Source: Pseudomonadota bacterium
GTDB taxonomy: Bacteria; Pseudomonadota; Gammaproteobacteria; Steroidobacterales; Steroidobacteraceae
Length of the DNA stretch: 59,231 nucleotides
Reading direction: 5' to 3'
NCBI GenBank assembly: GCA_023417315.1
Contig: JAEZFW010000018.1
Span: 1-59,231 of the forward strand
How positions within the stretch are numbered: the stretch's first letter is position 1; each line of letters opens with the position of its first letter. Below, one piece after another: positions 41,588-49,632 of this stretch. The translations under genes and the position numbers were made by a program. The notes beneath the pieces were generated by a model, which was given only the letters and a program-made list of their open reading frames with translations, was not told the DNA's origin and ran no database searches.

Positions 41588-42461
41588 CTCCTCTTGCCAC
41601 CCACAGCGGGTGTGTAAAGACAACGAGTAGGATGATTGCGACGCCGGCATAGAACGTCGGCGCGAGCTCGCGCTGTTCTCCGAGCAGCAAGATCGCTAGC
41701 ACGATCGCATAGACCGGCTCGAGGTTCACCGCGAGCGAAGCCGAGAATGCGCTCAGCTGTCGCAGCGCCACGAGCGACAGCGCGAATGGCAGCAGGGTGC
41801 AGCCCATTGCGAGCGCGATCAACAGCAATGCATCGCGCGGCTCGGGCCATGCGAACATCGGTGTGCTCGGCGGGAACACGAATCCGGCCATCGTGAGAAA
41901 CAGCGCGCCCGCGCCCATTTCGATGCCGGTCACCGTCAGCGCATTCGAATCGGCGATGTAGCGTTTGTTCAGCGATGAGAAGATCGCAACGAAGAACGCC
42001 GACAGCGCGCCCACGGCAATGCCCAGCCGCATTCCAGCCGGCGTGCCGCCGACGACCATCGCCACACCGGGTATCACGGCTAATCCGAAGACCAACTCCG
42101 TCGGATCGAAACGGCGCTGCGCCAGCACGGGTTCGACGAACGAGATGAACACGGGCGTCAACGCCATACAGGTCGCCGCCACCGACGCATTCGAAAGCTT
42201 GATCGAGCCGTAGAAAGTAAGCCAGTGAAGCGCGACGACAACTCCGATCCCGGCATAGATCGCAATCAATCTCGGCGGCAAGGGGCGCAAGCCGCGCCAG
42301 AAGCGTGGCACGAGCAGTAAGGATCCGGAGACGAGCAACATCCGCCACCACACGAGCGGCAGCGCGGCGAGCGTGATCAGCTTCCCGAGGATGGCGGTGA
42401 ACCCCCACAGCACGACGCAGAAATGAATCTGCAGGAGCGCGCGGCGGCGGGAGGGATGCAT
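41577..42461 (-). CDS. EamA/DMT-family transporter
   Basis: 294 residues with about ten transmembrane helices forming two EamA repeats (LLQIHFCVVLWGFTAILGKL and GIAVGALSAFFVAIFSSLNKR). DMT family carriers export metabolites. The substrate is unknown. The last codons (RGGRG) and the TAG stop come from the second right arm of array E. It lies downstream of proS on the same strand, separated by array F. Confidence 0.88.
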   Translation of the reverse strand: MHPSRRRALLQIHFCVVLWGFTAILGKLITLAALPLVWWRMLLVSGSLLLVPRFWRGLRPLPPRLIAIYAGIGVVVALHWLTFYGSIKLSNASVAATCMALTPVFISFVEPVLAQRRFDPTELVFGLAVIPGVAMVVGGTPAGMRLGIAVGALSAFFVAIFSSLNKRYIADSNALTVTGIEMGAGALFLTMAGFVFPPSTPMFAWPEPRDALLLIALAMGCTLLPFALSLVALRQLSAFSASLAVNLEPVYAIVLAILLLGEQRELAPTFYAGVAIILLVVFTHPLWVARGGRG

Positions 42462-42476
42462 GGCCGCGTAGTGTAC

Positions 42477-42594
42477 AGAAGCGGTTAGCGGTTAGCGGTT
42501 AGCGGTTAGCAAGAACCGCAATGCCCTCGCTAAAAGCCAACGATGTGGTCCGCTCGCTCTGTGTCTGCACTAACCGCTAACCCTAACCGCTTCT
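42477..42594. repeat. Array F: GCGGTTA heptamer inverted repeat
   Basis: The left arm 42477-42510 begins AGAAGCGGTTA and carries four GCGGTTA units. The right arm, 42567-42594, reads AGAAGCGGTTAGGGTTAGCGG... on the minus strand, three units with one base lost. The spacer of about 56 nt shares AGAACCGC with array E and GCTCTGTGTCTG with array D. It separates co-directional proS and the EamA gene. Confidence 0.85.
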
Positions 42595-42599
42595 CGGCC

Positions 42600-44129
42600 T
42601 CAGTAGGCCTTGGCCCATACCACCCGCTGCGCACTCGGCTTGCCGGTGAACGGGCACGTGCCAGGCTCGCTCTTCTCGAGTGGGATGCATCTGACGGTCA
42701 CGCCGAGCTCGTCTTTGATGCGCTGTTCGAGCTCGACTTCGCCGCTGAAATGCGCGAGCGCGAAGCCGCCGTGAATCGGCGTCGGCGTGTTCTCCGGCAC
42801 CGCGGGCGGTGTGAAGAATGCGTAGAACTCGTCCTTGCTGTCGATCTTGCGCGTATGTTGCTCGCGAAACGCGCGCGCTTTCTCGAACAAACCTTCTTGG
42901 ATCGCCTGCAACAGCGTCGCGATGTTTGCGATGAACTCAGCGCGCGGAATGCTTTGCTTGTCCTTCGGACCGCGGTCGCGGCGCCCGACGAACAGCGCGT
43001 CCTTCTCCATATCGCGAGGGCCAATCTCGACGCGCACTGGCACGCCCTTCTTGATCCAACTCCAGATCTTGTCGCCGCCGCGCTCTTCACGATCGTCGAC
43101 GACGACGCTCACGGCGCGGTCCGCGTATCGCACGGCGCGCAGCTCCTTTGCGACACCATTGCAGTACTCGAGCACACGCGGACGATCTTGCTCGGATCGA
43201 TAGATCGGGATGATGACGACGTGCGTCGGCGCGAGGCGGGGCGGGAGCACGAAGCCGTCGTCATCAGAATGCGTCATCAAGAGCCCGCCGATCATGCGCG
43301 TCGAAGACCCCCAACTCGTGGTCCACGCGTATTGATGCGCGCCGTTTTGATCCAGGAACTGAATCTCGCTCGCCTTCGCGAAATTCTGCCCGAGAAAGTG
43401 ACTCGTGCCAGCTTGCAGCGCTTTGCGATCCTGCATCATCGCCTCGATGCAGTAGGTCTGATCTGCGCCCGGGAAGCGCTCGCCCGCCGTCTTCTCTCCC
43501 TTGATCACCGGCATCGCCATCCATTGCTCGGCGAACGTTGCGTACACATCGAGCATCCTCATCGTTTCCTCGACCGCTTCCTCGCGAGTCGCGTGCGCCG
43601 TATGCCCCTCCTGCCATAGAAACTCTGCGGTCCGAAGGAACATGCGAGTGCGCATCTCCCAGCGCACGACGTTCGCCCACTGATTGATGAGAAGCGGCAA
43701 GTCGCGATAGCTCTGCACCCAGCGCGCGAAGGCATCGCCGATGATCGTTTCGGAGGTAGGCCGCACGATGAGCGGCTCTTCGAGCTCGCCGGCCGGCACG
43801 AGCTTGCCTTCCGCATTCATCTGCAAGCGATGGTGCGTGACGACGGCGCACTCTTTCGCGAAGCCTTCGACGTGCGTCGCTTCCTTCTGCAGGAAGGAGA
43901 GCGGAATGAATAGGGGGAAGTACGCGTTCTGATGACCCGTGGCCTTGAACATATCATCGAGCGCGCGCTGCATGTTTTCCCACAGCGCGTAGCCCCAGGG
44001 CTTGATGACCATGGAGCCCCGCACGGGTGAATTCTCCGCCAGGTCCGCGGCTCGAATGACCTGCTGGTACCACTCTGCGTAGTTTTCTTCCCGCGTGGGG
44101 GTGATCGCGGTCCTCGGGGCTGTGCTCAT
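42600..44129 (-). CDS. proS: Prolyl-tRNA synthetase, archaeal/eukaryotic-type (no INS editing domain)
   Basis: 509 residues. Class II aminoacyl-tRNA synthetase attaching proline to tRNA-Pro. Class II motif 2 in RPTSETIIGDAFARWV and motif 3 in the GGLLMTHSDDDGFVLPP region, then an anticodon-binding domain and the C-terminal extension ending ...VVWAKAY, as in the ProS type found in archaea, eukaryotes and some bacteria. It lacks the editing domain inserted between motifs 2 and 3 of standard bacterial ProS. Only two Cys are seen in the C-terminal extension (VRCIP, GTCPF). Unexpected type for this group; may replace or add to a standard ProS. Stop to array F is about 6 bp. Confidence 0.9.
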   Translation of the reverse strand: MSTAPRTAITPTREENYAEWYQQVIRAADLAENSPVRGSMVIKPWGYALWENMQRALDDMFKATGHQNAYFPLFIPLSFLQKEATHVEGFAKECAVVTHHRLQMNAEGKLVPAGELEEPLIVRPTSETIIGDAFARWVQSYRDLPLLINQWANVVRWEMRTRMFLRTAEFLWQEGHTAHATREEAVEETMRMLDVYATFAEQWMAMPVIKGEKTAGERFPGADQTYCIEAMMQDRKALQAGTSHFLGQNFAKASEIQFLDQNGAHQYAWTTSWGSSTRMIGGLLMTHSDDDGFVLPPRLAPTHVVIIPIYRSEQDRPRVLEYCNGVAKELRAVRYADRAVSVVVDDREERGGDKIWSWIKKGVPVRVEIGPRDMEKDALFVGRRDRGPKDKQSIPRAEFIANIATLLQAIQEGLFEKARAFREQHTRKIDSKDEFYAFFTPPAVPENTPTPIHGGFALAHFSGEVELEQRIKDELGVTVRCIPLEKSEPGTCPFTGKPSAQRVVWAKAY

Positions 44130-44205
44130 CGGTCGATCGAATGCGTAGTCGAAAGGGAACGCGATTAGACCAGATTTCGGGCTGAATCGCCCGACCCTGC
44201 CGGGG

Positions 44206-45813
44206 CTACTGCGCGGCTTCCACGACCGGTGCGTACGAGCGGAAGTGCTCGCTGCGCTCTTGAAGCTGCTGGGCGAGCGCGCGGCGTTCTGCTTCAGTCG
44301 CGGCGGTGCCGAGCAGTGCGTCCGCCGCTCGGTTCAATGCTGCCACTGCTTCGCGGTTGCGGGGATGCAGGCTATAAGCTTGGGCGTACAGCTCGACGGC
44401 CATGTTCCATGCATCGTCAATGCGATCGCGCTCGTAGAATTCCCAAGCGCGTTTGCCTTCGTCCATCTTCTGGCGAAATTCCTGTTGGAGCTCCATGGGT
44501 AGGCTCGCAAACGGAACGGACGGACCGCTCTCGACATAGCTGCGATAGCTCGCAGCACCCGCAACGATGGCAAGCACGACCACCGCAGCGAGACTCGCCT
44601 TCTGTAAGGTCGAAATGCCACGGAATCGCTTCAGGAATTCGGTTGCATCGCGCGGGCGCTCGCGCCGATCGAACGATAGACATGCGGCGATCGCCCGCGC
44701 TTCCTTGCGCTTGAGGCCCTTGAGGGACTCCGGCCGAATGCCCAGCCTACGTGCATTCGGTGCGCTGTGACGTTGATACGGGTGATGTCCGGTGAGGAGC
44801 TCGTACGCGATGATGCCGAGCGCGTAGATGTCGTCGGCGGGGTGCGGATCGATGCCATCGACCATTTCGTCCGTGGCGTACGCTTCGGTATATGCGCCCA
44901 GGGTGCCTGCATCGAAAACATCGGTGAAATTATCCGCAAGCGAGTTCGGCACGGCGCGCGCAATGCCGAAATCGAGAATCTTGGGCGTGCCATCCTGCGT
45001 GATGAAGATGTTCCCCGGCTTCAGATCGGAGTGCACGATCCCTTTGCGATGCGCGTACGCGAGACCTTCGGCGATGCCGCGAATGATCGGCAGCGCCGTC
45101 GCGGCATCGATGCCTTTGCCCTTCGCCTCGCGCACGATCGCTTCGAGGGAGCGCCCGTTCAAGAGCTCCATCGTCATATAAACAACGTCCCCGTCTCGAT
45201 CGAAATCGAACACCGTCACGACGTTGGGATGCGCAAGCGTTTGGGCCTTGCGCGCTTCTCTTTGGAGCGCAATGAACGACTGCGGGTGCCGTCGAAAATC
45301 CGAATTGAGGACCTTGAGCGCGACACGCGGGTTAGGGTCTTGCGCTTCTTCTTTGCGACGATCGATTGCGCCGAACACGAGACCCATGCCGCCTTTTCCG
45401 AGCAGCGACTCGAGCACGAAACGCTTTTTGAGGATCGCACCGGGGCCGAGCGCAGCATGCCGAGGAATGAGCTCTTCCAAATCCTGGACGCGGCGGTTCG
45501 CGATGACTTCGGTGCGAGCATCGCTCGGTGCCGAGGCGAGTGGTTGGTGGGGCGATCGCTCCAGTGTGGCGGCGAGATTCTGTCGCTGCGTAGGCAGCTG
45601 CGTGCTCGTGATCGTATCCACCATCTCGAGGAGCGCTCGCGCGTGATCGTCGCCCAGGCGACCCGCGGCGACGTGCGTTCGAACGCGCGTGGCGAACTCG
45701 GTCGAATTAGCCTCGGTGGCTTCTACGAGCGTTGCCAGCTTCGCGCGGGTTTCCGCGAATGACATCTGTCCTGCGGCGAGGCGATCCAGCAGTTGGACGA
45801 TCGTATCGGACAC
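44206..45813 (-). CDS. Serine/threonine protein kinase (PknB-type) with membrane segment
   Basis: 535 residues. An N-terminal helical region of about 125 residues, then a Hanks-type kinase domain: glycine loop LLGKGGMGLVFG (138-148), Lys167 in ALKVL, catalytic HSDLKPGN with Asp263, DFG from 281. The usual Arg of HRD is Ser, a non-RD kinase. Transmembrane helix near 405-425 (ASLAAVVVLAIVAGA), then an extracytoplasmic or C-terminal helical part. The gene is the last of a three-gene leftward group with a PP2C phosphatase (12-bp gap) and a type VI-type FHA protein, the usual phosphorylation module. Confidence 0.92.
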   Translation of the reverse strand: MSDTIVQLLDRLAAGQMSFAETRAKLATLVEATEANSTEFATRVRTHVAAGRLGDDHARALLEMVDTITSTQLPTQRQNLAATLERSPHQPLASAPSDARTEVIANRRVQDLEELIPRHAALGPGAILKKRFVLESLLGKGGMGLVFGAIDRRKEEAQDPNPRVALKVLNSDFRRHPQSFIALQREARKAQTLAHPNVVTVFDFDRDGDVVYMTMELLNGRSLEAIVREAKGKGIDAATALPIIRGIAEGLAYAHRKGIVHSDLKPGNIFITQDGTPKILDFGIARAVPNSLADNFTDVFDAGTLGAYTEAYATDEMVDGIDPHPADDIYALGIIAYELLTGHHPYQRHSAPNARRLGIRPESLKGLKRKEARAIAACLSFDRRERPRDATEFLKRFRGISTLQKASLAAVVVLAIVAGAASYRSYVESGPSVPFASLPMELQQEFRQKMDEGKRAWEFYERDRIDDAWNMAVELYAQAYSLHPRNREAVAALNRAADALLGTAATEAERRALAQQLQERSEHFRSYAPVVEAAQ

Positions 45814-45825
45814 AGCCGAAGCGAA

Positions 45826-46551
45826 CTATTGCGCGTCGACGACGACGACAGTGACATTGTCGCGTGCGCCCGCCTCGAGCGTGGCTTCGATGAGCGAGTC
45901 TGCTGCGTCCTCCACATCGCCTCGCGCCAGGAGCTTGGCGATATGCGCATCGTGCAGCTCATGCGTAAGACCGTCGCTGCACAGCAGATATCGATCTCCG
46001 AGCCGAACGCGTTCGCGACGAACGTCCAAGGCGAGCGTGCTCTCGCCGCCGACCGCGCGAGTGATTGCATGATCCGCCTCTTCGGAGCCTTGCAGGTTCA
46101 GCTCCGCAGCCCAAGTGTGATCCGTCGTCATCTGCGCAAGCTCACCATGGCGCAGTCTATACACGCGACTATCGCCAGCCCAGAGGAAAGCGCATTCGGT
46201 CCGACGTACGAGCATGACGCTCACCGTGCTGCCGCTCACGACAGGATTCACGATGCGAGTCGCTGCCTTGTAGAGCTGTTGATTGACTTCGCCCAACCGC
46301 TCTTTGACGCTCGCGATGGTCTCATCCAGCCGGTCACCTTGGATGAGCTTGGCAAGTGCCTCGCACACCATCCGGCTTGCAACATCGCCGTCTCGATATC
46401 CTCCCATTCCATCGGCCACAGCAAAAACACCGAGGGCGGCAGCCGTATAGAACGCATCTTGATTCGTTGGCCGTACCTGGCCGACATCCGTGCGCGCCGC
46501 CGCGATGTACTGCGGATGGATATCCTCCTCGACGATGGTGTCTTCGAGCAC
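45826..46551 (-). CDS. PP2C-family serine/threonine phosphatase
   Basis: 241 residues of PPM/PP2C phosphatase: DVGQVRPTNQDAF, metal-binding FAVADGMGGY, GSTVSVMLV, WAGDSRVYRL, LLCSDGLTHEL and DNVTVVVVDAQ, in the canonical order. It would reverse phosphorylation by the kinase encoded immediately downstream (12 bp). The pair resembles PppA/PpkA of type VI secretion regulation. Confidence 0.93.
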   Translation of the reverse strand: MLEDTIVEEDIHPQYIAAARTDVGQVRPTNQDAFYTAAALGVFAVADGMGGYRDGDVASRMVCEALAKLIQGDRLDETIASVKERLGEVNQQLYKAATRIVNPVVSGSTVSVMLVRRTECAFLWAGDSRVYRLRHGELAQMTTDHTWAAELNLQGSEEADHAITRAVGGESTLALDVRRERVRLGDRYLLCSDGLTHELHDAHIAKLLARGDVEDAADSLIEATLEAGARDNVTVVVVDAQ

Positions 46552-46583
46552 TGGCTTATCCGTAAGGTGCTATGCAGTAACCT

Positions 46584-47795
46584 TCAGTCGCGGCCTCGAG
46601 CTTTGAGGCGCGCAAGTTGTTCTTCGTATGCGTGAGCAAATTCCTCGGCGAACAAAGCGCGGAAGCTAGCGTCGGCATCCTTCGCCATCTCGGCGTAACG
46701 CTCGCGATAAAGATCCCAGTACTTGAGCTTGGCAGGCACACCCAGAATAGAGCCCTTCTTGAGATGCCGATCGAACTCTCCCTGGAGCAACTCGGGGTCG
46801 AAGCGCGCGAGCATGGCTTCGAACGCGAGCCGCATCGCCATCATTACCGCGGCCTGATGATCGCGCACATCGCGAAACGCATCTTCTAACGCCTCGGGAG
46901 GTGCGAGATAAGCTGCATTGCGCTTGATGAGAAGGTTATGAAATGCATCATCGACGTTCGCAGAGAACTTGAGCGGATTGTTGTGCGCTGGTTTGAATGT
47001 CGTGCCCCGAATCCTGAGCTCGTCTTTCATTCGTTCACGCGCGCGTAAGATTTCCATCAACCCGCCGACGGAGCTACGCAACATTGCGCCAAGCAGGCCC
47101 GCTGCTTCGGCGGTCTCCTCGAGATCGTCGATGCCGGCCGCAGCAAGCAGCGTCGCGAAGGATTCGGCAGAGGAAGCGGCGTTGGCAGGCGCGGACGATG
47201 AGCTCGTTGCCGGCTTGCGGGTGATCGGAGGTGCGGTCGCGGCCTGTTGTGTCGAAGGCACGCTGTCCAACATGGGTCGCGGCGCCGGAGCGCCAGAGCG
47301 TATCTCTTGCGCGCCGTACCACTGCGTAGAGTTCACCGCCTCTGGATCATCGAGGTCATCGAACTCGTCTACGTCATCGAGCACCAGACTCGCCGTGTGG
47401 TCTGCGCCGAAGCGGGTCGCGCCGCTCTTGCGGGAGAGATGCGGATCGGCGAATGGATCGCGCTTCGATTTCGTCGGGTCCGCTTTGATGGAGACCTCGA
47501 TCTCGTAGGCATCGATATACAAGCGATCGCCGTCGTTGAGCTGCTGAGGTTGGCCTTTGGAAACTCGCTTGTCGAGCGAGTTGATGAAGACACCGTTCGT
47601 GCTCGTGTCTTCGATGAAATACTGACCGTTGACGTAGCGGATCAGCGCGTGCCGACCCGATATGTATGGATCGGCGAATACCCAATCGTTGTCCGGCAGC
47701 CGTCCGATAGTGCCGCCGATCGCGTTGAAGACCTTGCGGTTTGCAGCACCCAAGTCCTGCGCCCGTTCGCCCACGACTTGCAGAGTCAGAATCAT
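46584..47795 (-). CDS. Type VI secretion-associated FHA-domain protein (TagH/Fha-like)
   Basis: 403 residues. N-terminal FHA domain (phospho-Thr binding): GRLPDNDWVFADPYISGRHALI and DTSTNGVFIN. A long Ser/Thr/Pro/Ala linker (about 150-215) follows. The C-terminal 200 residues (NPLKFSANVDDAFHNLL; ALEDAFRDVRDHQAAVMMAMR; RFDPELLQGEF) match the C-terminal domain of the type VI-associated FHA family. It is probably a target of the neighbouring kinase and phosphatase. No type VI structural genes are in the window. Confidence 0.85.
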   Translation of the reverse strand: MILTLQVVGERAQDLGAANRKVFNAIGGTIGRLPDNDWVFADPYISGRHALIRYVNGQYFIEDTSTNGVFINSLDKRVSKGQPQQLNDGDRLYIDAYEIEVSIKADPTKSKRDPFADPHLSRKSGATRFGADHTASLVLDDVDEFDDLDDPEAVNSTQWYGAQEIRSGAPAPRPMLDSVPSTQQAATAPPITRKPATSSSSAPANAASSAESFATLLAAAGIDDLEETAEAAGLLGAMLRSSVGGLMEILRARERMKDELRIRGTTFKPAHNNPLKFSANVDDAFHNLLIKRNAAYLAPPEALEDAFRDVRDHQAAVMMAMRLAFEAMLARFDPELLQGEFDRHLKKGSILGVPAKLKYWDLYRERYAEMAKDADASFRALFAEEFAHAYEEQLARLKARGRD

Positions 47796-48162
47796 GCGTC
47801 TAGATCACTCGAGCGTGCGACTTGGCGACTCGTTGTTAGTGGTACGTTTGCAGAGGAGCCAGCTGCGCTTACCCGAGGCTCCTGATCAGCCGCGGGGTCA
47901 GCCGCTAGGGTTTCCCCCGATCCTTTGCATACCCGCGCGAGATCTGCAGATGGGCCGCTGATTCGGACTGGCCGGGACCCAGCTCATGCCGCGCCGCTTA
48001 CGATAGCAAAGCATTCTCGCAAGCTTCGCAGTATCGGCCAGAAGTCTGCAAGGACTTGTCGATTGCGGCAGATCGAGGGCAGTTATGGCGCGAAGAATGG
48101 CAGCGTGAGACATTTCGGTCCCGTTCTCTGCGCCCCACCCGGTGCTCGTCTTGGAGATGTAG
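47796..48162. other. Intergenic region between FHA gene and SRPBCC gene
   Basis: 367 bp with divergent flanking genes and no credible gene. A 7-bp inverted pair AGGAGCC (47854-47860) / GGCTCCT (47877-47883) could form a small hairpin. Promoters for both directions are expected, but I cannot point to clear elements. Confidence 0.4.
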
Positions 48163-48708
48163 ATGCTTCGTTCATTTTTCATGGTCACATTGTGTGCAAT
48201 CCTGCTGGTGGACGGTGCAGACGCTGCTGAACCACAAGTCACTGAAGGATTCATCAATGCACCGGTCGCCGAGGTCTGGCAGCTATTCACGACCTCATCG
48301 GGTTTCCTCAAGACAGGTGCGGCGCACGCAGACGTCGAGCTGCGACTAGGCGGCGAGGTTCGAGCGCACTATGACCCCAGGGGTGCGCTGGGCGATGCAG
48401 AAACGATCGTAAACGAAATCTTGGCGTACGAGCCCGAGCGGATGCTTGCCCTGCGGGTGAAACGCGCGCCGGCAAGCTTCCCGCACCGCGAGGCCCTCGA
48501 AGGCGTGTGGACCGTGATCTACTTCACACCATCCGGCGAGCAAATGACGCACGTTCGCATTGTGGGTCTGGGCTACACCGATGCGCCTGCTTCACTCGCC
48601 GCCCGGGAGTTCTTCGAGAAAGGTAATCGTTCGACCTTGGACCATATCGCTAAACAATACTGGCCAAAGTGTGCGCGTTGCGCCGCGGACCCCGCCGCAG
48701 CGCAATGA
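48163..48708 (+). CDS. Exported SRPBCC-fold protein
   Basis: 181 residues: a signal peptide (MLRSFFMVTLCAILLVDGADA), then an AHSA1/START-like ligand-binding fold (ITEGFINAPVAEVWQLFTTS-type start; ELRLGGEVRAHYDP; LALRVKRAP; GEQMTHVRIVGLGY). Periplasmic SRPBCC proteins probably bind hydrophobic ligands. Function unknown. Start ATG 48163. A membrane protein gene follows after 37 bp on the same strand. Confidence 0.75.
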   Translation: MLRSFFMVTLCAILLVDGADAAEPQVTEGFINAPVAEVWQLFTTSSGFLKTGAAHADVELRLGGEVRAHYDPRGALGDAETIVNEILAYEPERMLALRVKRAPASFPHREALEGVWTVIYFTPSGEQMTHVRIVGLGYTDAPASLAAREFFEKGNRSTLDHIAKQYWPKCARCAADPAAAQ

Positions 48709-48745
48709 GCGCAAGGCCGCCGATGCTTGACCGTAAACACGAGCC

Positions 48746-49528
48746 ATGGACCGCAAGTACATCGAAGCCGAGCACGTCGTCGATCGCTATCTAGCAGGCG
48801 AGCTCACGGTGCGTGAAGCCCGGGAGTTCGAGAAATACTGCTTGGAACATCCCGATTTGCTCAACGAGCTTCCGATTCCCGTTCGACTGAAAGCGCGGTT
48901 ATCGCGCAGACCTTCAGACGATAGCGAGACCGGGATCTTCCAAACGATTCCTTCGAGCGCCACACAAGCGGCGTTCGATGCTGCAGAAGAAGGATTCGAC
49001 GACGATGAAGCGCGTTCATCCTCGCAGCGCTGGTCGTCCGGCGGAGGTGGAGTCAAGCGCAGCATTGCTATCGTGCTTACGGTCGCGTTGTTGGCGGCGC
49101 TCGCAGGAGTGGTTGCGTACGCGATGCACGCATCCGAGCTCGAAGAAAAACTGAAAGCCGTGCAGCGCGAAGCCCAGGCGATTCAGATGCAGGCACCCGG
49201 GTCCGTGCACACCTATCGATTGCAGCCGGCGCGGGTTCAACCGAACGATGCGACTCTGCAGCTCGGGTGGGTGATGCCGCCGCAATTGCTCGAGCTGCAC
49301 ATCGACGTCTCGGAAGGCAAGTTCACCCAATTCCAGATCACGATCGATAAGGTCGATGAAGGACGCGTGATGCAGATTCGGCGCGTCGCTCGCGATTCGA
49401 ACCGCGAGCTGCGCCTTGCGCTCAATTCATCTGCATTCGGCCCCGGCGACTACCTCGTGCGGCTCGATGCATACAATTGGCGCGGCCAGGCGCAGGAATA
49501 CGGGTGGATCCGGCTGGGGTTGCGGTGA
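48746..49528 (+). CDS. Single-pass membrane protein with anti-sigma-like N-terminus
   Basis: 260 residues. The N-terminal 50 residues (VVDRYLAGELTVREAREFEKYCLEHP) resemble the helical start of zinc-finger anti-sigma factors, but only one Cys is present and the usual HxxxCxxC is missing. A Ser/Gly linker leads to one transmembrane helix (about 108-130, AIVLTVALLAALAGVVAYA), then a short coiled coil and a beta-rich extracytoplasmic domain. No sigma factor gene is adjacent. Its role is unknown. Array G starts directly at its stop codon. Confidence 0.6.
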   Translation: MDRKYIEAEHVVDRYLAGELTVREAREFEKYCLEHPDLLNELPIPVRLKARLSRRPSDDSETGIFQTIPSSATQAAFDAAEEGFDDDEARSSSQRWSSGGGGVKRSIAIVLTVALLAALAGVVAYAMHASELEEKLKAVQREAQAIQMQAPGSVHTYRLQPARVQPNDATLQLGWVMPPQLLELHIDVSEGKFTQFQITIDKVDEGRVMQIRRVARDSNRELRLALNSSAFGPGDYLVRLDAYNWRGQAQEYGWIRLGLR

Positions 49529-49563
49529 GGGCTCTGGGCTCTGGGCTCTGGGCTCTGGGCTCT
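49529..49563 (+). repeat. Array G: five perfect tandem GGGCTCT heptamers
   Basis: GGGCTCT at 49529-49535, 49536-49542, 49543-49549, 49550-49556 and 49557-49563, without mismatch, starting at the base after the upstream TGA stop. No opposing arm found. The unit also occurs once in the loop of array D. Perfect copies suggest recent expansion. It lies between convergent genes. Confidence 0.9.
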
Positions 49564-49632
49564 GGCAAGAAGGTTACGAGAACGGGCAGCGTTTCCAGTA
49601 ATCGTTTGGCGAGTCCCGTCCCTCGCGCCCGT

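Noticed and set aside
39625..45762. Antisense frames opposite the LytS-type kinase (338 codons), proS (358) and the protein kinase (331)
   Set aside because: No start signals or homology, and they lie fully over confidently assigned genes.
49529..49563. Insertion-sequence remnant or terminal repeats
   Set aside because: No transposase, no target duplication, only tandem heptamers.
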